64,000 bases of DNA, taken from positions 4,816,501-4,880,500 of the forward strand of contig NC_018012.1 in NCBI RefSeq assembly GCF_000227745.2, in the 5' to 3' direction. Shown piece by piece: positions 46,850 through 56,314 of the stretch. The stretch's first letter is position 1. Every line of letters starts with the position of its first letter. This DNA is from Thiocystis violascens DSM 198 (GTDB taxonomy: Bacteria; Pseudomonadota; Gammaproteobacteria; Chromatiales; Chromatiaceae). Both the position numbers and the translations under genes were made by a program. Under the pieces are notes generated by a model that was not told where the DNA came from, did not search any database, and saw nothing but the letters and a program-made list of their open reading frames with translations.

Positions 46850-48651
46850 ACCGGATCTCCATTGGGCTTGGGTGGGGCATCTGGAATGACAGGCGCGGCG
46901 ATATCGGGCGGCGCATCGGCGCCGTTGCCGAGCGTCTTCGACCCGCCGGGTGGGCTCAACTGCCAGGTGCCGCCTTCCGCGATCTCCAGGAGCCGATCAT
47001 AGAAACGGGGATCGTCCGCCGCGTCTCCCAGGGTCAGATAGGTAATATCCTGATGACGCAGGAGATTGAGCAACTCGCCGACCGCACATTCGCTGAGCGA
47101 GCGGCTGGGGTGATCCAGGAAGACGAAGCGCGGCGCGGCGAGCAGCACCCGCGCGAACGCCAGACGCTGCTGCTCGCCCAGCGACAGGAGATCCGCCCAG
47201 TTCTGCTCCACGTCGAGTCCGCCGGCCTTCAGCAGCGCATGGTCCAGATTCAGGGTCTTGAGGCTGACGCGGATCTTCCAATCCGGCATGCCTTTTTCCT
47301 GCCCGGTGCGCAGCAGTACCTCCCGCAGCGTTCCCGGCGGCAGATAGGGCCGCTCGGGCAGGAAGAAGATCTCGTCATGTCCAGGGTGCAGGATGCGCCC
47401 CTCCCCCCGGTACCAGAGGTCGGCGGTCGCCCGGAAGAGCGCCTTTTCCGCCGATTCGCTGGTGGAACGGACCAGCAGACAGACCCCGGCAGGGATCGAC
47501 AGACTCAGATCCTTGACCAGGATCCGCCCGTCGCGGGGCTCGTACAGCGTGAGTCGCTCGAAGGCGACGCTGCCGCAGGCATCGCTGAATTCGAGTGACG
47601 GAGACTGGCCGGGCCGCTCCTGACTCATGGCGTCACGCAGCGCATTGAGCCTCGCCACCACCGCCGTGTAGGCCGAGATCGACTGAAACTGGGTGATGAT
47701 CAGCGAAAAGGCGCCGAGCAGGTGCGTGAAAGCCACCGCCGATTGGGTGATGACGCCGAAGTCCGCGTGGCCCTTGATGAAGAGCGGGGCGACGATCAGG
47801 GCGGGGATGATCTGGATCAGATAGTTATAACTGGTGGTGAAAAAACCCAGATTGCGGTTGATGAGGATGATGCGCTGGAAATTCGCGGTCAGGTCGTCCA
47901 GCCGGTCGCGCAGACGGGCCTTGAGCCGCCCCTCCCGGCGCAGCAGCGCGACGGATTCGGCGTTCTCCCGCACATGCACCAGGCGCGAACGGAAATTGGC
48001 CTCGCGGTCGAGTTGGTCGTAATTGAGCTTGACCAGGGGCTTGCCCAGATAAATGGCGAGCAGCGAACCAAGGATGGAATAGGCGACGGCTACCACGAAC
48101 AGCAGTGGGCTGATACTCCACAGCACCCCGGAAAAGGCCACCACGGTAAAGGTGGCATTCAGAAACATCAGGGTGAAGGAGAGCGTGGTGGCGGTGAGTG
48201 CCCGGATGTCCTCCGAGATGCGCTGATCCGGATTCGTCAACTCGCCGGTGGCGTGGAGCCGAAAATAGGTGCGATCATCCAGATAACGGTCGATGGCGTG
48301 TCGGGTCAGCCATTTGCGCCACAGTAGACCCAGACTCTCTTCCGCGTAACGATAGATCACGGCGACGACCGTGGACACCCCGATGACGAAGACGTAGACC
48401 AGGGCATAAAACACGAATCCGTCCATGTTCTGGTTTTCGATCGAGGTCATGAAGTCTCGATTGACGTAGCTGTTCAGGACGTTCAGCCCGTTGATCGCAA
48501 ATAGAAAGAGAATCAACGCCGCGAACAGCAGGCGAGCCCTGCCGCCAACCTCGGAGCGACCGAGATCCCGCAACATCCGGAGAAAACGATTCCAGATCGC
48601 GGGAGTCATGGGCACTCCGAGTTTATTCAATAGAGACCAGACGGTACGCAT
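46846..48651 (-). CDS. SbmA/BacA-type ABC transporter with degenerate ATPase motifs
   Basis: 601 residues. The N-terminal SbmA/BacA-like membrane domain has about six helices (LLFAALILFLFAINGLNVLN, FVFYALVYVFVIGVSTVVAV, and EESLGLLWRKWLTRHAIDRY). The C-terminal nucleotide-binding domain keeps LSLGEQQRLAFARVLLAAP. Its P-loop reads RSTSESAEKA (about 395-404) where GPSGxGKS is expected, and Walker B reads FLDHPS (D513, H514) with His for the catalytic Glu. ATP hydrolysis is therefore doubtful; it might act as a proton-driven SbmA-like transporter. It is coupled to a GH1 beta-glucosidase gene, perhaps importing a glycoside. Confidence 0.82.
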   Translation of the reverse strand: MRTVWSLLNKLGVPMTPAIWNRFLRMLRDLGRSEVGGRARLLFAALILFLFAINGLNVLNSYVNRDFMTSIENQNMDGFVFYALVYVFVIGVSTVVAVIYRYAEESLGLLWRKWLTRHAIDRYLDDRTYFRLHATGELTNPDQRISEDIRALTATTLSFTLMFLNATFTVVAFSGVLWSISPLLFVVAVAYSILGSLLAIYLGKPLVKLNYDQLDREANFRSRLVHVRENAESVALLRREGRLKARLRDRLDDLTANFQRIILINRNLGFFTTSYNYLIQIIPALIVAPLFIKGHADFGVITQSAVAFTHLLGAFSLIITQFQSISAYTAVVARLNALRDAMSQERPGQSPSLEFSDACGSVAFERLTLYEPRDGRILVKDLSLSIPAGVCLLVRSTSESAEKALFRATADLWYRGEGRILHPGHDEIFFLPERPYLPPGTLREVLLRTGQEKGMPDWKIRVSLKTLNLDHALLKAGGLDVEQNWADLLSLGEQQRLAFARVLLAAPRFVFLDHPSRSLSECAVGELLNLLRHQDITYLTLGDAADDPRFYDRLLEIAEGGTWQLSPPGGSKTLGNGADAPPDIAAPVIPDAPPKPNGDPV

Positions 48652-48832
48652 CGCGGGAGTCGAGGAATGATGAAGAAGGGATGGCCGCTATCGGGTGGGC
48701 CGGGTGGTTTCGAGTGACTTTGAAACTGACGCAGTATAGCTTATACACACGCCTTGTCGCGTGTCATCCTTTGCTCCCTGGGCTGACATCTTACTGCCCG
48801 GAACGCGCGCCATTCTTGACCGGTATCCCTGT

Positions 48833-51800
48833 ATGCAAATCCTGACGCTGGACGATTTCGCCGATCTTTCCGACTGGTCTCCTGTCGCCTCCGGGCAGGC
48901 CCGGCTGGAACTTTTGCCTGATGTGGCCCCGAGCGGCCAGGCCATGTGTCTGGAGTTCGATTTCGGGGCCGGAGGCGGCTTCGTGGTCGCGCGCAGAGGC
49001 TTGCCGCTGATCCTGCCGGAGAGTTACGCCTTCGTGCTGGAGGTACGCGCCTCGGCGCCGGCGAATGCCTTCGAGTTCAAGCTGGTGGACCCGAGCGGCG
49101 CCAATGTCTGGCGGTTTCGCGACGAATCTTTCGCGTTCGAGACGGATTGGCGCACCCTGCGCATCCCTGGCAGCGCCATCGACTTCGGCTGGGGACCGGC
49201 CGGAGGCGGCGTGGCCCGCGAGGTGGGCGCGATCGAGATCGTGGTGGCCGCCGGTCCTGGCGGCGCGGGTCGTCTCTGGATCGCCGATCTTCGCCTGGAG
49301 GATCGCACCCCGGCGGAAATGCCGCTGATCCATGCCTCGGGCGCCCAGCCCGATCATGCCGCCGCCTGCGTCCTGGACGGCTGCCCCGACACCTGCTGGC
49401 GCGCCGACCGGCTGCCCGCCTGGGTGGATCTCGATTTCCGGGAGGAACGGGACTATGGGGGGCTCATTCTGCACTGGGATTCGATCCAGGCGCGATGTTT
49501 CCAGGTGATGGCCAGCGATGACGGCGCGTCCTGGCGCGCTCTCTATGCGGCGCCACGGGCGGCGGGCGCGCAAAACCCTGTCTATCTGCCGGGCGGTTGC
49601 TCGCGTTTCCTGCGGCTCGCGCTCGATGAAGGCGAGGACGACCGGGTTCCCGGACTGGTCTCCATCGCGGTCCAGCCCGAGTCGTTCGCGCGTTCGGTCA
49701 ACGACTTCTTCCACCGTCTGGCGGCGGATGCGCCGCGCGGACGCTATCCCCGCTGGCTCTCTCGGGAACAGAGCTACTGGACGCCGGTGGACGTGCCCGA
49801 CGGCGCGGTGCCCGCGCTCTTCAACGAGGAGGGCATGATCGAGATTCTCCGCGCGGGCTTCTCCATCGAGCCCTGTCTGGTCGTCGACGGCGCGCTGGTG
49901 ACCTGGGCCGATTGTGCGCTCCGTCAGGGACTGGCCCGACCCCCTCTGCCGATTCCCGAATCCATCTGGACCTGGGGCGATGCCTCGTCCGTGTCCGGGA
50001 TCGACCTCGGATTGACCGTGACCGCCTGCGCGACGGGCGCGCCGGGTCGGATCTGGATCTATCTGCGTTACCGGGTGGAGAACCGCGGAACCCGACGCCA
50101 TGCGATCGCCATTCATGCCGTGCTGCGTCCATTCCAGGTCTCGCCGTCCTGGCAGGGCTGGCGCGACATCGGCGGGGTCAGTCCGATCCAGGAGATCGCC
50201 GAGCGCGACGGCGCGGTCTGGGTCAACGGCAGACTGGCGTTGGTTCCGCTGACCGCGCCGACCGCCTTCGGCGCGGCGGCTTTCGACGAGGGGACGATCG
50301 GCGACGCTCTCGCAGCCGGCGGGCTCCCTGTCGCGACGGCGGTCAGCGACCCCTTCGGCTACGCCTCGGGCGCCCTGGGATTCGACGTGGCGCTGGAGCC
50401 CGGCGCGGTCGGCGAGGTCTATCTCGCCGCGCCGCTGGAGCCGATGCAGGGGCCGCTCGCCACATCCGATCCGCGTGACTCGCTGCCGGCTGGCGTGACG
50501 GGTCCGGATCAATTCGCGCTGGCGCTGGAGCAGTGGTCGCGTGTGGTGGGCGCGGTCGAATTCAAGCTGCCGGCCCTGGTGCAGGAGTATTTGGACACCT
50601 GCAAAGGCTCGCTGGCACACATCCTGATCAACCGTGACGGTCCGGCGTTCCAACCCGGCCCGCGCCGTTACACCCGCTCCTGGATTCGCGATGGGGCAGG
50701 GATGGCCGCCGCGCTGCTGCGTTTGGGACGACATCAAGAGGCCGAGGCGTTCATCCGCTGGTACGCCCCCTATCAGGCACCGGACGGAAATGTTCCCTGC
50801 TGCGTCGACAAAGACGGCGCCGACTGGCTGCCCGAGCACGACAGCCACGGTCAGCTCATCTTCGCGGTGGCGGATTATTACCGCTTCACCGGGGATCGCC
50901 GACTGGTGGAAGACCTCTGGCCCGCGGTCCGCAAGGCCGTCGGGTATCTGGAGCACCTGCGCGCCCAGCGACTCACCGACGACTATCGCTCGGGAGACCG
51001 GCGCGCCTGTTATGGACTCTTGACCGAATCGGTAAGCCACGAAGGTTATCTGGCCCATCCGGTGCATTCCTACTGGGACGACTTCTGGGCGCTGCGGGGT
51101 CTCAAGGACGCCGTGGAACTGGCGACGCTGATGAGGGAGGGCGTCGAGGCGGATCGGCTCGCCCGACTGCGCGACGACTTCCGCGCCACGCTCCACGACT
51201 CCATCCTCCGCACCATGGACACGCGCGGGATCGACTTCCTGCCCGGTTCGGTGGAGTGGGCCGACCCGGACCCCACGGCGACCGCCAATGCCCTGACCCT
51301 GATCGACGAGACGCACCACCTGCCCGCCGTCGCCCTGCACCGCAGTTTCGACCTTTTCATGGAACGCTTCCGGGCCATGCACGGCGAGCATCCGGTGCCC
51401 TGGACCAATTACACCCCCTACGAGATCCGCATCGTCGGCGCGCTGGTCCGACTGGGCCGCCGGGACGACGCCCATGAACTGGCGCGCTTTTTCCTGGCCG
51501 AACGTCGCCCGCCCGTCTGGAATCAATGGCCCGAAATCGCCTGGCACGATTCCCGCGCGCCCGGACATCATGGCGATCTGCCGCACGCCTGGATCGGCTC
51601 GGAATACTGCCTGGCCTTTCGGGACATGTTCGCCTACGAGCGCGAATCCGACCAGTCGCTGGTCGTCGGCGCGGGGATTCCGTCCGCGTGGCTGGACGCT
51701 GGAGAGGTTTCGGTCAAGGGTCTGCCAACCTGGTACGGCAAGCTCGATCTGGCGCTATGGCGCACGGCCGAGGGGCGGATCGCGGTCCGTCTCGGCGGCG

Positions 51801-51949
51801 ACCTGCGACTCCCGCCGGGCGGCATCCGACTCGCCCCGCCCGTTTCGGGTCCGGTGCGGGAGGCACGGGTGAATGGTGTTCCGAGCGGGGATTTCACGGC
51901 GGATGAGGTTCGGATCGCCGCACTGCCCGCCGAGGTGGCGGTGTCCTAG
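48833..51949 (+). CDS. Large multi-domain glycosidase with N-terminal carbohydrate-binding modules
   Basis: 1038 residues from the ATG at MQILTLDDF; a GTG at 48761 is possible. Residues about 1-160 form a beta-sandwich (FDFGAGGGFVVARRGLPLIL, WRTLRIPGSAIDFG); about 175-300 a discoidin-like domain (WVDLDFREERDYGGLILHW). The C-terminal half (about 600-980) is an alpha/alpha-barrel: YTRSWIRDGAGMAAALLRLG, CVDKDGADWLPEHDSHGQ, PHAWIGSEY. This resembles glucoamylase/amylo-alpha-1,6-glucosidase-type GH15 or GH63 enzymes. No signal peptide is visible. It is divergent from the transporter/GH1 pair and upstream of a GlgC-like gene, consistent with glucan turnover. Exact family uncertain. Confidence 0.75.
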   Translation: MQILTLDDFADLSDWSPVASGQARLELLPDVAPSGQAMCLEFDFGAGGGFVVARRGLPLILPESYAFVLEVRASAPANAFEFKLVDPSGANVWRFRDESFAFETDWRTLRIPGSAIDFGWGPAGGGVAREVGAIEIVVAAGPGGAGRLWIADLRLEDRTPAEMPLIHASGAQPDHAAACVLDGCPDTCWRADRLPAWVDLDFREERDYGGLILHWDSIQARCFQVMASDDGASWRALYAAPRAAGAQNPVYLPGGCSRFLRLALDEGEDDRVPGLVSIAVQPESFARSVNDFFHRLAADAPRGRYPRWLSREQSYWTPVDVPDGAVPALFNEEGMIEILRAGFSIEPCLVVDGALVTWADCALRQGLARPPLPIPESIWTWGDASSVSGIDLGLTVTACATGAPGRIWIYLRYRVENRGTRRHAIAIHAVLRPFQVSPSWQGWRDIGGVSPIQEIAERDGAVWVNGRLALVPLTAPTAFGAAAFDEGTIGDALAAGGLPVATAVSDPFGYASGALGFDVALEPGAVGEVYLAAPLEPMQGPLATSDPRDSLPAGVTGPDQFALALEQWSRVVGAVEFKLPALVQEYLDTCKGSLAHILINRDGPAFQPGPRRYTRSWIRDGAGMAAALLRLGRHQEAEAFIRWYAPYQAPDGNVPCCVDKDGADWLPEHDSHGQLIFAVADYYRFTGDRRLVEDLWPAVRKAVGYLEHLRAQRLTDDYRSGDRRACYGLLTESVSHEGYLAHPVHSYWDDFWALRGLKDAVELATLMREGVEADRLARLRDDFRATLHDSILRTMDTRGIDFLPGSVEWADPDPTATANALTLIDETHHLPAVALHRSFDLFMERFRAMHGEHPVPWTNYTPYEIRIVGALVRLGRRDDAHELARFFLAERRPPVWNQWPEIAWHDSRAPGHHGDLPHAWIGSEYCLAFRDMFAYERESDQSLVVGAGIPSAWLDAGEVSVKGLPTWYGKLDLALWRTAEGRIAVRLGGDLRLPPGGIRLAPPVSGPVREARVNGVPSGDFTADEVRIAALPAEVAVS

Positions 51950-51977
51950 GGCGTGTCATCTTGGCGTCATCCGCCAT

Positions 51978-52061
51978 CGTAGGAGCCCGCTTGCGGGCGA
52001 TGGGGGTTGGCAGCCCCAAAAGGCTTTTGCAGATCATGTCGCCCGCAAGCGGGCTCCTACG
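51978..52061. repeat. REP-like inverted pair
   Basis: Arms of 23 bases, perfect complements (cgtaggagcccgcttgcggg plus cga and its complement), spaced by 38 bases. Same family as the hairpin near 19.85 kb. It lies after the glycosidase stop and before the GlgC-like gene. Confidence 0.9.
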
Positions 52062-52169
52062 TCAGAATGAAAATGGCTGGCGACGACCACGGGGATTGGC
52101 TTTTCGACCCGCGTTCCCGCTAGACTGCGCGGCTGTGACGACCGGTCTCCATTTATCCGAAGAAGCGCC

Positions 52170-53411
52170 ATGTCCGCCGATACCCTGATCCTCGTGCTTG
52201 CCATCGATCGCGGCGCCGGTCCCGATCCGCTGACGATCCACCGCACCAAGGCCGCGGTGCCGTTCGGCGGCAAGTATCGGGTCATCGATTTCAGTCTGGC
52301 CAATTGTCTGCATTCGGGACTGCGCCAGGTTCTGGTTCTGACCCAATACAAGAGCCATTCGCTGCATAAGCATCTGCGCGACGGTTGGTCGATCTTCAAT
52401 CCCGAACTGCGCGAATTCATCACCCCGGTGCCGCCGCAGATGCGCGAGAGCCAGGAATGGTATGCCGGTCCGGTCGATGCGATTCGCCAGAATCGCTATC
52501 TGATCGAACGCAATCGGGCCAGTCAGGTGCTGGTGCTCGACGGCGGCGCGGTTTACCGCATGGACTACGCCGAACTGGCGCGGGCGCATCGCGAATCCGA
52601 TGCTCAGATCACGGTCGCGGTGCGCGCGACTGCGGATCCGGGATCGGCAACCCAGGCGCGGGTCACGATCAATGACGAGGAACGCATTCTGGGATTGACC
52701 GAGCCTGTCATGGTTGATCGGCGTCCCGACGAAAGGGGGACGGAGGGCGACGAGCATCTCGAAACCATGGGCGTCTATCTGTTCGACAAGCCATTTCTGC
52801 TTGAACGGTTGGCTCGGATCGAACGCGGCGCCATTTCGGACAATGACCTTGCGCTCGACCTGATTGCCCCCTTGACGCAGGATCATCGTGTCTGCGCCTA
52901 TCGCTTCGGCCAAACGCGCGGGCGCGTGACGCCGGATCGTTATTGGAGCGATCTGGCCTCCATCGATGACTATTATCAGGCCAACATGGCGCTCCTGCTC
53001 GCGCAACCGCCGCTCGATCTCTATCAGCCGGACTGGACCATCAATACCTATCAGGGACAATATCCGCCGGCCCGCACCGTTCCCGGCGCGGTGACGGGCA
53101 ACGAGGGCGTCTTCGTCAATTCCATGCTGGCCGCCGGCACCGTGATCAGCGGAGGCGGGGTCAATCACTCGATCCTCTTTCCGCGGGTGCGCGTGAACGA
53201 CGGCGCCATCGTGGAGGCGTCGATCCTGTTCGATGGCGTGGTGGTAGGGGAGGGCGCTCATCTGCGCCACTGCATCGTCGAGAAAGACATCGAGATTCCG
53301 GCCGGAGAGCGGATCGGTTTCGATGCGAAACGCGACCGCGAGCGTTTCACCGTCTCCCGTGAGGGGGTCGTGATCGTGTCGAAAGGCGCCACGGTGTCGG
53401 AAGGCGAATGA
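52170..53411 (+). CDS. GlgC-like nucleotidyltransferase paralogue lacking catalytic motifs
   Basis: 413 residues. PFGGKYRVIDFSLANCLHSG, GPVDAIRQN and the C-terminal beta-helix (TVISGGGVNHSILFPRVRV) are clear ADP-glucose pyrophosphorylase features. But the nucleotide loop, normally LAGGxGxRL, reads LAIDRGAGPDPL (residues 10-21), and the metal-binding GDH reads GGA (125-127), losing the Asp equivalent to E. coli D142. TIHRTKAAVPFG keeps one Lys. It resembles non-catalytic regulatory subunits such as GlgD or plant large subunits, so it may modulate a true GlgC. It overlaps the next gene by 4 bases. Confidence 0.85.
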   Translation: MSADTLILVLAIDRGAGPDPLTIHRTKAAVPFGGKYRVIDFSLANCLHSGLRQVLVLTQYKSHSLHKHLRDGWSIFNPELREFITPVPPQMRESQEWYAGPVDAIRQNRYLIERNRASQVLVLDGGAVYRMDYAELARAHRESDAQITVAVRATADPGSATQARVTINDEERILGLTEPVMVDRRPDERGTEGDEHLETMGVYLFDKPFLLERLARIERGAISDNDLALDLIAPLTQDHRVCAYRFGQTRGRVTPDRYWSDLASIDDYYQANMALLLAQPPLDLYQPDWTINTYQGQYPPARTVPGAVTGNEGVFVNSMLAAGTVISGGGVNHSILFPRVRVNDGAIVEASILFDGVVVGEGAHLRHCIVEKDIEIPAGERIGFDAKRDRERFTVSREGVVIVSKGATVSEGE

Positions 53412-53830
53412 TGAATGACGACGCGATGGCCTTCCTGGATGTTCCGGTTCTTTTCGGCCGATTTCTGGTTCTGAACGACATCCTGAGCGAGGCGGATATC
53501 GCGCAAGCCGCGAGGGTCCAAAAAGAGCTGAATGCCTACCCTTTGTTTCGGCTCATCGAGCAGGGAACCCTGACCATTGAGGATGTCACCCGTGCGCGCG
53601 CCTATCAATGGAAGCACATGGCGACCTTCTGCGAGGCCGTCGATGCGCTGGGGATTCTGGCGCTCGACGCATGCACGGCGGCAATGACGGTACTCGCTCG
53701 ACAGAATATCCCGCTTGGCGAAGTGCTGGTCAGGCAGGGTAAAATGACCCCGAAAGCGCTTGCGGATGCACTGGAAAAACACCGTCAATATTGGGAAAGC
53801 GATAGCGCGGATGTCGTTGATCGAACCTGA
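53408..53830 (+). CDS. Small type II secretion E N-terminal-like hypothetical protein
   Basis: 140 residues, soluble. It has two similar halves: FGRFLVLNDILSEADIAQAA and IPLGEVLVRQGKMTPKALAD, each a strand-helix-turn resembling the N-terminal module of GspE/PilB ATPases (LGELLVEEGLIT type). No ATPase is attached. The start ATGATG overlaps the GlgC-like stop, so the proteins are probably made together, perhaps as regulatory partners. Function unknown. Confidence 0.6.
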   Translation: MMNDDAMAFLDVPVLFGRFLVLNDILSEADIAQAARVQKELNAYPLFRLIEQGTLTIEDVTRARAYQWKHMATFCEAVDALGILALDACTAAMTVLARQNIPLGEVLVRQGKMTPKALADALEKHRQYWESDSADVVDRT

Positions 53831-53853
53831 TGTCTTCAGTCGGTCGCAGGCCG

Positions 53854-54741
53854 TTATCGGATCGTTTCAAACAATTTTGTGTATTCGTTGCGCAAGGTGT
53901 CGTAATTGCGATTCAAGCGGGTCACGAGCCGGTCCGTGACCTCATGCTGTTCGCGAAGCTGTTTGTTCTCCTCGGCGAGACCGCTTCGTTCGAGCAGTAA
54001 TTTATGCACTGATTTTCGATAGTTGCCGATGATCGCCTGGAGATGTTGAAGGCTTTCCCGCAGCGCCTCGAATTCCTTGACAAGAAGGTTGTAACTGCGC
54101 TCCTTCACCGAGAGCGTTTTCATGAACACGGCGTTGTTGCGTTCGTAAGTCTCGAACAGTTGCCACAGATCGCTGTTTTTGTCCAGTTGGAGTTTATGCC
54201 GGAGATTCCGGTTGGCAAGCTGCAATTGTTGGTAGTTGCGTTTCAGCTCGGCGGTTGCCTCCCGATTGGTTTCGATCGCGGACTTGCCCGCTTGATATCC
54301 GGTCAGCAGTGAATCGATCCCCGAATCCAGTTCCGCGGTCGACAATCCGTCCGTGTCATCGCTTGCGTCGAGTACCGACGGATGGCCTGGCTCGGACACC
54401 TCTTGAGTGGTCCGCATCAAGTGGTCGAAGCACTGTCCGACGTTTTCCATGACCGCTCTCCAAGCCTCTTCGTCAGCCAGTTGCCGTGTTTTAAATGGCT
54501 TCGCTAGTGCGGCCAGGCAGTCTGCCCGGCTCTTGCGTAATTCCGGTCTTGCGGTCGGTTTGCTTGTGATCCTGCCGATCTCTTGTTTGAGCATGCCGGC
54601 GATCGCCCGACGGGTTTGCTCCAATTTTTGACGATCCCGGCGCAGGCGCCACCACTGAATTCCAAACAGCGCGGTCAAGACCAGACTCAGGGCCAGTGCC
54701 TCGGCCAGGCCATAGATCCAAACATAGTGAGCCGGAGTCAT
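53854..54741 (-). CDS. Membrane-anchored coiled-coil protein
   Basis: 295 residues. One N-terminal helix (YGLAEALALSLVLTALFGIQWW), then a long helical, coiled-coil-prone cytoplasmic or periplasmic region. Heptad-rich stretches include ELKRNYQQLQLANRNLRHKL, ALRESLQHLQAIIGNYRKSV and GLAEENKQLREQHEVTDRLV. No catalytic motif. It is 57 bases downstream of the VWA gene on the same strand and may scaffold that protein. Family not recognised. Confidence 0.6.
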   Translation of the reverse strand: MTPAHYVWIYGLAEALALSLVLTALFGIQWWRLRRDRQKLEQTRRAIAGMLKQEIGRITSKPTARPELRKSRADCLAALAKPFKTRQLADEEAWRAVMENVGQCFDHLMRTTQEVSEPGHPSVLDASDDTDGLSTAELDSGIDSLLTGYQAGKSAIETNREATAELKRNYQQLQLANRNLRHKLQLDKNSDLWQLFETYERNNAVFMKTLSVKERSYNLLVKEFEALRESLQHLQAIIGNYRKSVHKLLLERSGLAEENKQLREQHEVTDRLVTRLNRNYDTLRNEYTKLFETIR

Positions 54742-54798
54742 GATGGGAGGTTGTCCCCGTTGGTCATGCGCTGGTCTGGTTGGAATGGTGGGGCGGCG

Positions 54799-56253
54799 TC
54801 AGTCATCCGGGTCGACCTCGTCCGGTTCGATTCGGCCGCGTCGGCGCCACCACCAGACGCCGACACCAACGCCGGCGAGGGCTAAAAGGCCGAGATTCCC
54901 CAACAAGAGCATGAAGAATGCGGCGCGCTGGTTGGATGGATCGGAATCCGGCGAGTCCGCGTCCGTGGCGTTGTCCGGCGAGCCGGCTCCTGCTTGGGCA
55001 TTGGCTGACTCCGGTTGTTCGGTCCCCAGGATGGTCAGGAAGTAGGTCTTTTGGCGCTGAAAATCCACCCCCTCGGCGCTGACGCGCACCTGGAACAGGC
55101 CCGGCGTGCTGAAGGCGAACGTGCCACGATAATTCCGGGCGGTCGGATCGCTCGCGCCTGGCTGCAATTCGAGTTGCTGCTGAATGACCCCGGACGCGTC
55201 GAGCGAGGTGGCCGTGAAGCGCGTGTTTTTCATGAGGCTTGGATCGACCGCCACGCCGCGATACAGCAATTTGGCGACGACGGTCACCGTCTCGTCCAGG
55301 CTCGCCAACACCGGAAGCGTGGCGTGCAAATCGAGATCGCTCTCGATATATGCCTTCTTGTCCGCGTTATCCGAGGTGACTTTCCAGGATCCAGCCTCTG
55401 GCTGTTGAATCGAGATGCGGTCAAAATACGGCGTGCTTTTCCAATCCACCCCTGGCGTTTGTTCGTCCACGCCGAACGTCCGGCCGCTGGGATCGGTGAG
55501 CTGCATCGGCCCATCGCCCGTGTCGCGCTTCACGAGCAATTTCAATTCGCGGACATTGGCGTCGACCTTGACCTCGCCGTCGATCACGGGCGCCGTCAAG
55601 GGTTGATCGGTCTGCTCGAACAGCCGGACGAAGGCGTCGTAAATATCCGCGGGCTTGTCCGCGCGAAATGCCTGGCCGCCCGTGGCGTCGGCAAGGCGGC
55701 GGAGAAACGCGAGGTCGGCCTCGGGAGAAAAGGCGACCCCCAGGATCCGGATGCCGGCCGCCTGAAATTTTGGGATGATTTCCTTGATGACGGCGGCGCG
55801 CGAGGTCTGGTTGGCATCCTCGTTTCCGAGGTTGAGCTGTCCATCGGAAAACAGCACCAGCACCCGCTCGTTCGCCGGATCCGGGGGTTGGTCCGGATAG
55901 AGCCGATAGGCGGTGCGCAGCGCGGCCTCGAAATTGGTCCGTATGCCATCCATCCTTACTTGCTTGATCAGGGAGGAAACCCGTTCGCGCGTTCCGGTGC
56001 CGGACAGTGGCGTCAGCGCCAGCAGACGTTCGCTCTCTTGCGCGAATGTCGTCAGCGCCAGACGATCCTCGGCGCCGAGGAGTTCGCCGAAGAGTTCCGC
56101 CCCCTTGGTGCTGTCCCGGTTCGGATCGTTGGCCTTCATGCTAAGCGACCGGTCCAGCGTCAAGACCACGTCGACCGCCTCGGCTGGCATGCAGGTCAGG
56201 ATGGCGAGAAGCGCGAGCAGGTTCAGGCGGACGGCGACGGGCTTGCATGTCAT
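54799..56253 (-). CDS. VWA-domain exported membrane protein
   Basis: 484 residues from the ATG at MTCKPVAVRL. Signal peptide (LNLLALLAILTCMPAEA), then a VWA domain (about 25-210) with the MIDAS motif DRSLS in TLDRSLSMK, TNFEAALRTAY and LFSDGQLNLG. Beta-rich repeats follow, then one C-terminal membrane helix (LLLGNLGLLALAGVGVGVWW) and a basic RRRGRIEPDE tail. Topology: most of the protein in the periplasm, tail inside. VWA domains bind metal and partner proteins. It neighbours the coiled-coil gene. Role unknown. Confidence 0.82.
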   Translation of the reverse strand: MTCKPVAVRLNLLALLAILTCMPAEAVDVVLTLDRSLSMKANDPNRDSTKGAELFGELLGAEDRLALTTFAQESERLLALTPLSGTGTRERVSSLIKQVRMDGIRTNFEAALRTAYRLYPDQPPDPANERVLVLFSDGQLNLGNEDANQTSRAAVIKEIIPKFQAAGIRILGVAFSPEADLAFLRRLADATGGQAFRADKPADIYDAFVRLFEQTDQPLTAPVIDGEVKVDANVRELKLLVKRDTGDGPMQLTDPSGRTFGVDEQTPGVDWKSTPYFDRISIQQPEAGSWKVTSDNADKKAYIESDLDLHATLPVLASLDETVTVVAKLLYRGVAVDPSLMKNTRFTATSLDASGVIQQQLELQPGASDPTARNYRGTFAFSTPGLFQVRVSAEGVDFQRQKTYFLTILGTEQPESANAQAGAGSPDNATDADSPDSDPSNQRAAFFMLLLGNLGLLALAGVGVGVWWWRRRGRIEPDEVDPDD

Positions 56254-56314
56254 GGGACAAAATCCTCGGGGCGCGCGGGTGGCGATCGGGGGCGAGGCGA
56301 ACCAGGTCATCGCG

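Noticed and set aside
48791..51586. 931-codon open frame antisense to the large glycosidase
   Set aside because: GC-skewed shadow frame; the sense strand has glycosidase motifs and a normal start.
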